Assembly: GCA_049889495.1 (NCBI GenBank)
Contig: JBMHDH010000077.1
Span: forward strand, 1-18,324
Length of the DNA stretch: 18,324 nt
From: UBA685 sp049889495
GTDB taxonomy: Bacteria > Pseudomonadota > Alphaproteobacteria > Puniceispirillales > Puniceispirillaceae
Reading direction: 5' to 3'
The notes under the pieces are model-generated. The model made no database searches. It was not told the DNA's origin and saw only the letters and a list, made by a program, of their open reading frames with translations. How positions within the stretch are numbered: the first letter of the stretch is position 1; the number at the start of each line of letters is the position of its first letter. The translations under genes were made by a program, and so were the position numbers. Below are positions 1-7,847 of this stretch, in pieces.

Positions 1-387
1 ATGGCATGGCGCACCATCTATCAGCCCTCTGGCAAGCCAGATGATCATCATGATTATGGTTTTGCGGAACGGCTTGGCTGTTATGTCATCTTGGGCAAGG
101 ATGGTCCTTTTGCCTGTCCTGATATGACAATTTTCCTTGTCTATATGCCAGCTGGGACCCTCTATCCTTGGCACACCCATCCTGCAGAAGAATTATATTT
201 TATGATTTCTGGCAAGGCGATCTTTAAACGCGGCGATAAAGAGGATGTGATATTATCAGAGGGGCAATCCATGTTCCACAGCGAAAATCAGCCCCACGCC
301 ATTGAAACAACCAATAAACCGATGTTAAGCTTGGCGATTTGGCGCAATCATTTAGACACACCGCCCCTATTAATTGATCATCCTTAA
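1..387 (+). CDS. Cupin-type DMSP lyase (DddQ/DddL/DddW group), 5' partial
   Basis: Probably cleaves dimethylsulfoniopropionate to dimethyl sulfide and acrylate using a cupin-bound metal. What is seen: 128 residues with a cupin motif 1, H58-x-H60-x3-E64-x-Y66, a second-motif histidine H99, and a tyrosine Y55 five residues before H60. From family knowledge, DddQ uses a tyrosine, then H-x3-E-x-Y, then a histidine about 38 residues later, and the spacing here fits. The C-terminal run after H99 (hydrophobic strand, Trp-Arg) also resembles this family. DddQ proteins are near 200 residues with about 60 residues ahead of this region, so the reading frame very likely began before the window; the ATG at base 1 is not a safe start. 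It faces the osmolyte-transport operon tail to tail. Alternative: a general small cupin of unknown substrate. Confidence is high for cupin and moderate for DMSP lyase. Confidence 0.72.
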   Translation: MAWRTIYQPSGKPDDHHDYGFAERLGCYVILGKDGPFACPDMTIFLVYMPAGTLYPWHTHPAEELYFMISGKAIFKRGDKEDVILSEGQSMFHSENQPHAIETTNKPMLSLAIWRNHLDTPPLLIDHP

Positions 388-414
388 ATGATCATCCCGA
401 AGCGAAGAGGCATG

Positions 415-450
415 AAAAAAACCGCGCCCTATCCAAAAGACGCGGTTTCT
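415..450. terminator. Bidirectional Rho-independent terminator
   Basis: An 8-bp perfect stem (419-426 with 441-448, AAACCGCG/CGCGGTTT) encloses a 14-nt loop. A run of A precedes it on the plus strand, which gives a T tract for minus-strand transcripts; plus-strand transcripts get TTTCT. It sits between the convergent cupin gene and the proX-like gene and can end both. Confidence 0.85.
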
Positions 451-473
451 CATAAGATCTGGGATAACAATAA

Positions 474-1427
474 TTAGCCGTTAATCCAGCTATTTACCAA
501 AGCTTCATTTTCTGAAATCCACTCTTCTGCCACTTCTGCAGGGTCACGCTTATTTTCAAACATTTCCTGAATCCATAGGCCGATTTCATCACCTGTTAGC
601 TTCATACGGCTTAACATCGCAGCAACCGCAGGGTTACGCTCCTCCAATGAGGCTGAATAGGCAATATAAACCGTTGCCGCAGACCCAGCACATTCAAATT
701 CTGACACTTCCAACCAGTTTTCCGCAGCCAAATCAAGGTCTTCACAACCATCAAAACGCGCTGGCTCTTCTAGGGCTGTCAGATCATATTGCACATGCAA
801 GGCTTCTGGCGTCCAGTAATAGAACAGCTGTGGCTGCGATGCGGCATAAGCAGCTGCCAAACCAGCTTTGAATGTATCACCAGAAATGACATTTGGCTCC
901 CAATATTGATCTAAGCCATAAGACTTAAATTTGATCTGCCAACGCTTGGTCGATGCCCATGTCACATCACCTGCCCAATATTCGCCAAGACCATCGCCAT
1001 CTGTGTCAAACATAGCAGCAACTTCTGGGTCTTTCAGATCGTCAATCGATTTGATCTGATCTGCCATATAAGATGGGACATAAAGCTTTGATGTGCCAGC
1101 ATAACCGCCATTGGTTTTAACTGTGCCATTGCCATCGATATATTGATCCCAAGCAGATTGCCAATTTGGCATCCACATATCAGGATGGACATCAATTGAC
1201 CCATCGCCCTTGTCCATACCAGCAAAAATCACAGGCTGCTGGTTCATACCAGTCAAGATTTCTGCCTCACCGCCCATTTGGTCTGTCACAATGGCCTTAA
1301 TCACATGACCGACCGCTCTGGCGCCATTCCAGTTTGGATCTGAAATCATGATCTTTTCTTGTGCCGTGGCAGTGCCAGCGGTGAATAACGCAGCTGTTAC
1401 AGCTGCGGACATAAGCAGTTTTTTCAT
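474..1427 (-). CDS. proX: Glycine betaine/proline/DMSP-type ABC transporter substrate-binding protein
   Basis: Periplasmic OpuAC-family binding protein that captures a quaternary-ammonium or sulfonium osmolyte and delivers it to the permease encoded just upstream. A signal peptide is visible: two Lys after Met1, a hydrophobic core, and a likely cut after the Ala-Thr-Ala ending at residue 22. The 317-residue length is usual. The mature protein opens with a Trp in a DPNWNGAR stretch and has a YYWTPE segment near residue 203; aromatic residues like these build the cation-pi box that holds trimethylammonium or dimethylsulfonium groups. The start is supported by a strong GGGAGGA Shine-Dalgarno ending four bases before ATG. 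It is the last gene of the operon, 34 bp behind proW, and is followed by the terminator at 415-450. Family is clear; substrate (glycine betaine, proline betaine, choline or DMSP) cannot be read from sequence alone. Confidence 0.92.
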   Translation of the reverse strand: MKKLLMSAAVTAALFTAGTATAQEKIMISDPNWNGARAVGHVIKAIVTDQMGGEAEILTGMNQQPVIFAGMDKGDGSIDVHPDMWMPNWQSAWDQYIDGNGTVKTNGGYAGTSKLYVPSYMADQIKSIDDLKDPEVAAMFDTDGDGLGEYWAGDVTWASTKRWQIKFKSYGLDQYWEPNVISGDTFKAGLAAAYAASQPQLFYYWTPEALHVQYDLTALEEPARFDGCEDLDLAAENWLEVSEFECAGSAATVYIAYSASLEERNPAVAAMLSRMKLTGDEIGLWIQEMFENKRDPAEVAEEWISENEALVNSWING

Positions 1428-1461
1428 TAGTTCCTCCCTAAATTATTAGTGACTGCTAAGG

Positions 1462-3267
1462 TTAAATTCGACTGAAGGACGCGCGGATACCACGCAAAAT
1501 CCTGTCAATCATCATTGCTACAAGAGCAATCGCGATACCGGCGAGCAAGCCTTTACCAGCTTGCGCATCACCGAGTGATTCTGTGACAAGTGCCCCTAGG
1601 CCTGCGGCCCCAATAAAGGCAGAGATGGTCGCCATAGAAAGCGCCAACATGATCGTTTGATTTAATCCTGCCATGATGGACGGAATGGCCATTGGCAATT
1701 CGACCTTACGAAGCAATTGTCTTTCAGATGCGCCAAAGGCAAGTGCGGCTTCTTTGGTGCTATCTGGCACCTGCAAAATCCCAAGGGCCGTCAGCTTCAC
1801 CATTGGCGGAATGGCAAAGATCACCGTTGCCAATACCGCTGGCGGCTGAGAGATGCCAAAAAAGGCAACCGCAGGCACAAGATAACTCAATGACGGGATG
1901 GTCTGCATCACATCCAAAACAGGTTCTGTGATCCAACGGAACATCTTATTCTTTGCCATCCAAATGCCAACAGGCAAGCCAACAAACACACAGATAAAGG
2001 TGGCCACCACCACCAAAGCCATGGTTTGCATGGCGATTTGCCACAATTCAAAAACAGCCAAAAAGCCCAAAGACCCTGCCACAAAGATTGTGGTGGCTCT
2101 GTTGGTGAAAGCCCAGCTTAAGGCCAAGAACAAAAAGGCTGTTACAGGCCACGGCGTCTGCATAAAGGCCACTTCGACACGCAACAAAGATTGCCGCAAC
2201 ACATGTGTCATCGCATCAAAAAATCCAGCATATTGCGCACGCAGATAATTGATACCTGTATCAATCGCCTCTGCATTATAGGTAAAGATCGTTACACGGC
2301 GTCCTTCCACAGGCGGCTTTTGTTGTACCAATATTTTGGTTGCCCCCAAATCACCATTGGCAATGGCCTCTTCATCAGGCACACGGCGATAGCGAGTCTC
2401 ACCAGGTGGCACAATCCGTGTCAGCGTTGGAAAATCATCAATAAAGGCGCAATCAAAGCGGTCTTTGCTTGTGATGGCTTGATAATTTGAAACAGATTTC
2501 AGATTGCGTTCTTTGCCCTTAATTGTTTTGCGCAAAGCAGAGCGTTCTGATTTTTGCTCTGATGTTAAGCTATCTAACGCTTCAAGGCGATCAAAGGCAG
2601 CTTGATCTTTTGCTAATGCGCCTTGCAAGACACCTGTCAATTGGCTGATGGTTGCCACCTCATATTCAATCAATAAGTCAGCGACCCGCTCATCTGCTTT
2701 TGTTTGATTTAAACAAGCCCGCTCATCCATCCGAAGCTGTGTGGCGCGATAGGTGGTGATTGGCACACACATGACCAAGATCATCACCCCTAATAAGACG
2801 CGCCTTAACGATGTGCCCTGTGATACTGTATCAATGATCCGCCAGCGGCTATATTGTCCATAATACCACCGATTGGCATAGCTCCCCATCCACAGGCGGC
2901 CTGCGACCAATAAAAACCAGCCAATCACGCTATAGACTTCAATCCAGCCTGAATAACGCGGGATCAAAGTCTTATTTGCTTCAGGATTTAATAACGCTTC
3001 TGCCAATAAGGGCGTGAATTTGACCACTTGCATCAAGCACACAACCGCGATCATATCAATCGCAAGTGCCAGCCAAAACATCAGCCAAACGCCTCGCCAT
3101 GCCGCCCAAAACCAGGGGAATAACACACCCCAAACATTCAGATGCCAACGCGGCAATTCATTGCGCTGAAGCCGCTCAAAAACAGCTTCATAATAAACGG
3201 CATTTTGCCCGACAAATGTGCCAACTGACACATCACGTTCGACATTATCTCTCACTTCAGCGCTCAT
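1462..3267 (-). CDS. proW: Large ProW-type ABC permease with N-terminal membrane domain and soluble insert
   Basis: Inner-membrane permease of the osmolyte importer. Residues about 410-600 form the normal transport core: DVMQTIPSLSYLVPA resembles the ProW/OpuAB signature, and the EAA loop that contacts the ATPase is at about 506-528 (EAALAFGAS...LPMAIPS). The protein has 601 residues, whereas Escherichia coli ProW has about 354. The extra part has an N-terminal membrane region (about 20-150) with a conserved NVWG..FPWFWAAWRG stretch and a later YANRWYYG that recall DUF2628-type domains, then a helix at about 157-172. A hydrophilic segment (about 175-360), rich in Glu, Lys and Leu, looks partly coiled-coil near 190-255. 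Its start overlaps the proV stop (ATGA). Large permeases of this type occur in alphaproteobacteria; the role of the extra part is unknown to me. Confidence 0.9.
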   Translation of the reverse strand: MSAEVRDNVERDVSVGTFVGQNAVYYEAVFERLQRNELPRWHLNVWGVLFPWFWAAWRGVWLMFWLALAIDMIAVVCLMQVVKFTPLLAEALLNPEANKTLIPRYSGWIEVYSVIGWFLLVAGRLWMGSYANRWYYGQYSRWRIIDTVSQGTSLRRVLLGVMILVMCVPITTYRATQLRMDERACLNQTKADERVADLLIEYEVATISQLTGVLQGALAKDQAAFDRLEALDSLTSEQKSERSALRKTIKGKERNLKSVSNYQAITSKDRFDCAFIDDFPTLTRIVPPGETRYRRVPDEEAIANGDLGATKILVQQKPPVEGRRVTIFTYNAEAIDTGINYLRAQYAGFFDAMTHVLRQSLLRVEVAFMQTPWPVTAFLFLALSWAFTNRATTIFVAGSLGFLAVFELWQIAMQTMALVVVATFICVFVGLPVGIWMAKNKMFRWITEPVLDVMQTIPSLSYLVPAVAFFGISQPPAVLATVIFAIPPMVKLTALGILQVPDSTKEAALAFGASERQLLRKVELPMAIPSIMAGLNQTIMLALSMATISAFIGAAGLGALVTESLGDAQAGKGLLAGIAIALVAMMIDRILRGIRASFSRI

Positions 3268-4313
3268 GCTGAATCCCCCCCTTGAAGGCCTTTTAACAAC
3301 GTATCTTTGCTGACCACACCAACCAGTTTACCATCTGCTTCAATGGCAAGTGGCGCATCTGTGGTGGTGCTAAGGCTCACCAATGTGTCTAGATCATCAT
3401 CTACCTGTGCCTTCAATGCTGATTTTGGCAAAGCACCAAATTTCTTTGCATATTCATCAACACCCATCATGATTTTACCAGCTGACACAAGTTTCAACCT
3501 TGAAATACCAGCGACGAAATCTGCCACATAATCATCAGCAGGGGCTGTCACAATATCTTCAGCTGTGCCGATTTGAACGATCTCGCCATCTTTCATAATG
3601 CCAATACGGTCTCCCATACGGATGGCTTCATCAAGATCATGGGTGATAAAGACAGTGGTTTTTTTCAAATTGGCTGACAGGCTCAAAAATTCATCTTGCA
3701 GATTGCGTCTGATCAAAGGATCAAGCGCCGAAAACGGCTCATCCATCAAAAGAATATCTGGATCTGCGGCCAGCGCGCGGGCCAAACCAACACGCTGTTG
3801 CATCCCCCCTGATAATTCAGATGGCAGCCTGTCACCATAGCCATGCAATGACACAGTCTCTAGGGCTTTTTCCGCCAATTTAAATTTGCTGTACCCATCC
3901 ATACCGCGCAATTCTAGCGCAAAGCCAATATTGTCACGCACCGAACGATGCGGCAGTAAAGCCATATTTTGGAACACCATACCGATTTTGTCAGCACGCA
4001 AGGCGCGAAGCGTATCTGGCTTCATGGCCCCAATATCTTCGCCTAGAATGCGAATGGAACCAGCGGTTGGTTCAATCAGACGGTTAATATGGCGTACCAA
4101 GGTCGACTTGCCTGAACCAGACAGGCCCATCAAGCAAAAGATTTCACCTTCTTGCACTGAAAAGCTCGCATCCTTGACGCCGACAACCGCATCATAGCGT
4201 TCTAGCACATCATTTTTGCTAAGCCCGTCAGACCGAATAGCTTGCATCGCTTCATCTGCACGCGATCCAAAGATCTTCCAGACATTTTCTATTTCTACAA
4301 CAGCATCGCTCAT
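3264..4313 (-). CDS. proV: Glycine betaine/proline-type ABC transporter ATP-binding protein
   Basis: Cytoplasmic ATPase that powers the osmolyte importer. All motifs are present: Walker A GLSGSGKST at 63-71, Q-loop Gln115, the signature LSGGMQQRVGLARAL at 167-181, Walker B ILLMDEP at 187-193, and the switch histidine His225. The N-terminal stretch before Walker A (about residues 10-45) is the ProV/OpuAA type extension with its KIFG motif. The C-terminal part (about 300-343) resembles one CBS half-module, ending in LVGVVSKDTLL; related OpuA systems use CBS domains to sense ionic strength, so activity may be osmotically gated, although 349 residues leave room for less than a full CBS pair. It overlaps both neighbours by ATGA, which suggests translational coupling with the GcvT fusion upstream and the permease downstream. 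Confidence 0.95.
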   Translation of the reverse strand: MSDAVVEIENVWKIFGSRADEAMQAIRSDGLSKNDVLERYDAVVGVKDASFSVQEGEIFCLMGLSGSGKSTLVRHINRLIEPTAGSIRILGEDIGAMKPDTLRALRADKIGMVFQNMALLPHRSVRDNIGFALELRGMDGYSKFKLAEKALETVSLHGYGDRLPSELSGGMQQRVGLARALAADPDILLMDEPFSALDPLIRRNLQDEFLSLSANLKKTTVFITHDLDEAIRMGDRIGIMKDGEIVQIGTAEDIVTAPADDYVADFVAGISRLKLVSAGKIMMGVDEYAKKFGALPKSALKAQVDDDLDTLVSLSTTTDAPLAIEADGKLVGVVSKDTLLKGLQGGDSA

Positions 4314-6613
4314 GCCCGCGCCCTTTCACGTTTGGGATCATAAAATGGTATATTTGTCACTTTCGCTTGCAAACGCTTTATGCGCCCATCAAGCTGTCCA
4401 ATTTCTAATACTGTGCCAGCCTCAGCATATTCCACTGATAACCGCGCAATCGCGATAGCACATTCAAATTGCGGAGAATGGGTGGCAGATGTGACCACAC
4501 CAATTTGTCTTTCACCTGCAAAGACGGGCGCCCCATGGGCGGGAACATCATCAACCGCACAGACCAGACCTGCTAAGATTTTGCGTTCGTCTTTGCTATT
4601 ACGCTCTAATGCTTGCTTGCCCACAAAGTCAGATTTCTTTAGATCGACTGCAAATCCAAGCCCTGCTTCAAACGCATCAGCGCCAGGGGCAAATTCTGCT
4701 TGGCTGGCAAGCCCTGCTTCAAGACGCAGAATTTCCAATGCCGCAGATCCCATTGGCACAAGCCCATCGTCTTTGCCAGCATCCATCACCGCATCCCACA
4801 GCAAAAGCGCATCTGATTTTGCGCAAAACAGCTCATAGCCCAACTCACCTGTATAGCCTGTCCTTGTGATTAAAAAGGGCACACCTTCGCGATCATGCAA
4901 GCGCGCCACTGTGGCCCCGAACCATTTTAACTGGTCTAATTCAGGCACATGTGGCTGGGTAAAGGCAATCTTGCGAAGAATATCTCTTGATTTCGGTCCC
5001 TGCAGTGCAAGATTTGGCAACGCATCTCCCAGATCATGAATGCGCACTTGCAAATTATGTTCCTCTGCCAAAGCGGCCAGCCAACGGCCACTTTCTTCAC
5101 TGCCACAAAACCAGCGGAACAACTGATCAGACAAGCGGAATAAGGTACCATCATCAATCACCTGACCAGCAAGGTCACATAACAGGCTATAGGTGCCACG
5201 CCAGACAGCCAATTTGGCGATATCTCTTGTCATCGCCAATTGTAATAACCGCAGCGCATCTGGCCCAATAATATCAAATTTGCGCAAGCCGCTCATATCC
5301 TGCAATGTGGCGGCATCTCGGCATGCCCAATATTCACCAATAGTGCCAGTGGCAGGAAATGATACCGCCGCCCACATATCACGTGCGGGCGCAAAATGAT
5401 TTGTTAAAGGCGCTAATCTTTCTTGAAATGGCGATGGCTGACTGACTTGCATAGGCGCATTCTCCTTTCGGCGATAAGCAACAGCAGATCGGATTTTTGA
5501 GTGCGGATGATAAATACGAATATGGATATCAGTTGGGTTCCAGCCATTAATGGGATCGATATCATCTGGGCAAGCCGTGGACGCACAGACCATATCATCC
5601 AACGCTTCCATCACAACATAATCACCAGCGCGTGAATGCGCTTCTTCTGTTTGGATCTGATGATGATCATCAAGCCATGTATTCCAAAATAAATTAATCG
5701 CTGGCCAGCCTGCACGCGCCTTCACCCCATAAGGCGCAAGCGCAAAGGACATATTATCAGAACAATTTAAATGACCAGGATAGCCGCGTTCTTCATAGCT
5801 TCTTGCGGTGCAAGCCAGCCCAAATGTGTCATGACGCCCGCAGGTATCTTGTGCAACACGCAACAAAGGACGCATTTCAGCATCATAATATTTATCGAAC
5901 AAACCTGGCTTTGGAAAAGCAGAGCGCACCATAGATCTTGTGGCTGTGCTATCAATCAGGCTTTCGATACCAGCGGCAAGCCCTGCCATACGAAACGCTT
6001 GAAAATCAGAACATTGCTGGCCTTCAGCATCAATGATTTGGACAAACGCCCCTTTTTGCAATTCATAGGCCGCAGCTGTGCCCGCCTTGATGGTGAATTC
6101 CTCTTTGATATCTGCCTTGATATCAGTCAGCGGATCAGGCAGGACCAGCCGACCTTGCACAGGCTGATGCCCTATCGAAATCGCGCCGCCTGATTTATCA
6201 TTGCCAGATATAACATCCTCACGCTTGGCAAGATGCACCAGCCATAATGTCATATCAGCACGCGCTTTTATAATCAGAGGCTCATCCATGAGACCGCAAA
6301 TAACCCCCTGAAGCGTTGCGGCAGATAGGGCCGCATTCTGGCCTGTTTGGGCCGCCAGCCAGCCAGTGAGCGCGGCGCTATCAAAGGCCTCTTGATTAAG
6401 GGGTTGCAAGGGCAAAAGCTCATGCCAAGCTTCAAGGCGCGTGCCGTCTTCAGAAAACATCATCACCGCCAATTGATCGTGATGATGGCACGCATCTAGG
6501 CGAAGCAAGTCACCAGTTTTCACGCAGAATTTTTGGCAAGCCCTTGCGGCAAGCAGAATTTCACGGGGCGCATCAGCTGGTGAAAAACCAGCAAATAACC
6601 GCCCATTTGTCAT
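4310..6613 (-). CDS. DUF1989-GcvT fusion, candidate folate-dependent osmolyte demethylase
   Basis: A 767-residue fusion heading the osmolyte ABC operon. Residues about 172-385 are a DUF1989 (urea-carboxylase-associated) domain, with metal-type residues in QCSDF (C201, D203), RHDTFGLACT (H261) and HLNCSDN (H281, C284). Residues about 20-135 look like a shorter, degenerate copy of the same fold, starting at the comparable VKTGDLLRLD strand. Residues about 395-650 are the GcvT folate-binding domain, with QVIDDG at 484-489 (the GcvT catalytic Asp region) and RTGYTGELGYEL at 584-595; about 655-760 is the GcvT C-terminal barrel. GcvT relatives such as DmdA move a methyl group from DMSP to tetrahydrofolate, and DUF1989 proteins include carboxyguanidine deiminase subunits. 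I infer a cytosolic demethylase for the imported substrate. The ATG is weakly supported by GGGT upstream; an in-frame stop lies further up with no better start. The substrate is uncertain. Confidence 0.85.
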   Translation of the reverse strand: MTNGRLFAGFSPADAPREILLAARACQKFCVKTGDLLRLDACHHHDQLAVMMFSEDGTRLEAWHELLPLQPLNQEAFDSAALTGWLAAQTGQNAALSAATLQGVICGLMDEPLIIKARADMTLWLVHLAKREDVISGNDKSGGAISIGHQPVQGRLVLPDPLTDIKADIKEEFTIKAGTAAAYELQKGAFVQIIDAEGQQCSDFQAFRMAGLAAGIESLIDSTATRSMVRSAFPKPGLFDKYYDAEMRPLLRVAQDTCGRHDTFGLACTARSYEERGYPGHLNCSDNMSFALAPYGVKARAGWPAINLFWNTWLDDHHQIQTEEAHSRAGDYVVMEALDDMVCASTACPDDIDPINGWNPTDIHIRIYHPHSKIRSAVAYRRKENAPMQVSQPSPFQERLAPLTNHFAPARDMWAAVSFPATGTIGEYWACRDAATLQDMSGLRKFDIIGPDALRLLQLAMTRDIAKLAVWRGTYSLLCDLAGQVIDDGTLFRLSDQLFRWFCGSEESGRWLAALAEEHNLQVRIHDLGDALPNLALQGPKSRDILRKIAFTQPHVPELDQLKWFGATVARLHDREGVPFLITRTGYTGELGYELFCAKSDALLLWDAVMDAGKDDGLVPMGSAALEILRLEAGLASQAEFAPGADAFEAGLGFAVDLKKSDFVGKQALERNSKDERKILAGLVCAVDDVPAHGAPVFAGERQIGVVTSATHSPQFECAIAIARLSVEYAEAGTVLEIGQLDGRIKRLQAKVTNIPFYDPKRERARA

Positions 6614-6620
6614 ATAACCC

Positions 6621-6634
6621 GCATTCGAAAATGC
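6621..6634 (-). promoter_or_regulatory. Hairpin just upstream of the fusion-gene start codon
   Basis: On the minus strand, GCATT-TTCG-AATGC forms a 5-bp stem with a TTCG tetraloop. It ends seven bases before the ATG and directly before the only Shine-Dalgarno-like bases (GGGT). It could affect initiation on the first gene of the operon. A short stem like this can also arise by chance. Confidence 0.3.
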
Positions 6635-6693
6635 TTTGATGGTGTTGGCACTTAAAATGTCTTCCCCCCGAAATCAAAGCTTAAGCAATCCAT

Positions 6694-6723
6694 ACGATAG
6701 AAGGCTTTAAATCACTATGTCAA
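6694..6723 (-). promoter_or_regulatory. Sigma70-like promoter of the osmolyte operon
   Basis: Minus strand: a perfect -35 TTGACA (6718-6723), 18-bp spacer, and -10 TATCGT (6694-6699; four of six consensus bases). Transcription would start near 6687, giving a leader of about 70 bases before the DUF1989-GcvT start. The rest of the 268-bp gap (6614-6881) shows no clear terminator for the upstream dehydrogenase gene and no riboswitch that I recognise. Confidence 0.55.
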
Positions 6724-6881
6724 CGGTTGAATTGATCTGACATCCTACAAAATCAAAATAAATTCTGAAGCGTTATTTTATGGTAAATGACGGGTGAAAA
6801 AATGGCATAAGGATCTAGGGCGATCACAGGATTCGCAAAAGCTTTGATGACGCAATTAACAGATGGGGTTTTTGGGTTAAA

Positions 6882-7784
6882 TCACTTTTCTGATAAGCCA
6901 TTTAGCGCACAAAGCTCCAGATACAGCGCGGCATGATCTTTCGCGCCGCCATCCAGCTCTTCGACCAAGCGCACATAACGGTCTCTGATAATCTTGGTCA
7001 AAGGCAAGGTCAAGCCCAAGCTGTCAGCTTCATCAAGAACATTATCCATATCTTTGACTTGTGTTTTTGATGTGCCCCCTGGGGTATAATTTTGGGTGGT
7101 CATGCGCGTCCCATGCTGTTGCAAAATCGTGGAATCAGCAAACCCGCCTTGCAAAGCTTGGCGCACTGCCGCAGGGTCTGCCCCGCCCTTTTCCAGAAAC
7201 AACATGGCTTCAGCGACAATGCCGATGGTCACACCAACAATCGCTTGATTGGCCAATTTTGATAATTGCCCTGCCCCTGCTGGTCCCACATGAACGGCCC
7301 GCCCTAATGCTGTAAAGACCGCATGGGCGGCGTCAAAATGCGCGATCTCGCCGCCAACCATAATCGCCAAGCTTGCCGCTTCTGCGCCTTTGGTCCCCCC
7401 AGAGACAGGCGCATCAAGATGGCCAATATCACATTCTGCCAATTGTGCCGCATGATGGCGCGCTTCTTTGGCTTTGATAGAGCTCATATCAATCACAATC
7501 GCCCCTTTTTTCAGAGAGGCAGACAGGTTTTTTTCAAATAACAGCTGATGCACCGCAGGGCCATCGGACACCATTAAAATAACAAAATCAGCCCCCTTCA
7601 CCGCCTCTTCTGCCAAATCGCAAATGACCGCGCCATCTTCAGCCAACGCCGCCGCTTTTGCCTTGGTCCTGTTCCATGCCGCCACCTGAAAGCCAGCCCA
7701 CAGCAGGTTGCGCGCCATTGGCAAGCCCATTAACCCAATGCCAAGGAACGCAAGTTTCTTACCCGAAATATGGCCATCATTCAT
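6882..7784 (-). CDS. NAD(P)-dependent beta-hydroxyacid dehydrogenase (3-hydroxyisobutyrate/tartronate-semialdehyde type)
   Basis: Oxidises a 3-hydroxy acid to the semialdehyde, or runs in reverse. It has the family's full 300-residue layout: a Rossmann motif GIGLMGLPMARNL at 15-27, the substrate-binding DAPVSGGTKGAE at 124-135, the catalytic-lysine segment GPAGAGQLSKLANQ with Lys176 and Asn179, and the C-terminal VKDMDN with Lys244. Members include MmsB, GarR and gamma-hydroxybutyrate dehydrogenases, and the motifs do not separate them. The ATG is preceded by AAGGA nine bases upstream. It lies 52 bp downstream of the FAH-family gene on the same strand, so the pair may be co-transcribed and share a sugar-acid or hydroxy-acid pathway. 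It could also serve 3-hydroxypropionate metabolism, relevant to acrylate from DMSP cleavage, but that is only a neighbourhood argument. Confidence 0.88.
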   Translation of the reverse strand: MNDGHISGKKLAFLGIGLMGLPMARNLLWAGFQVAAWNRTKAKAAALAEDGAVICDLAEEAVKGADFVILMVSDGPAVHQLLFEKNLSASLKKGAIVIDMSSIKAKEARHHAAQLAECDIGHLDAPVSGGTKGAEAASLAIMVGGEIAHFDAAHAVFTALGRAVHVGPAGAGQLSKLANQAIVGVTIGIVAEAMLFLEKGGADPAAVRQALQGGFADSTILQQHGTRMTTQNYTPGGTSKTQVKDMDNVLDEADSLGLTLPLTKIIRDRYVRLVEELDGGAKDHAALYLELCALNGLSEK

Positions 7785-7827
7785 CTCAATTGATCCTTTA
7801 TCATGCCTTCTTTAAAGGCGGCAGCCC

Positions 7828-7847
7828 TAGCGATCTTTAGCGATCTT
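7828..7847. repeat. Perfect 10-bp tandem duplication at the FAH gene stop
   Basis: TAGCGATCTT occurs twice in direct succession (7828-7837 and 7838-7847), spanning the stop codon of the FAH-family gene. The second copy encodes the last residues (GQDR); the first lies just past the stop. Confidence 0.8.

Noticed and set aside
1898..2248. Plus-strand open frames inside the proW gene
   Set aside because: They are antisense to a clear permease, lysine- and threonine-rich with no recognisable domain, and have no ribosome site.
6691..6693. Short ORF starting at the ATG next to the operon -10 box
   Set aside because: It would lie upstream of the predicted transcription start and has no ribosome site.
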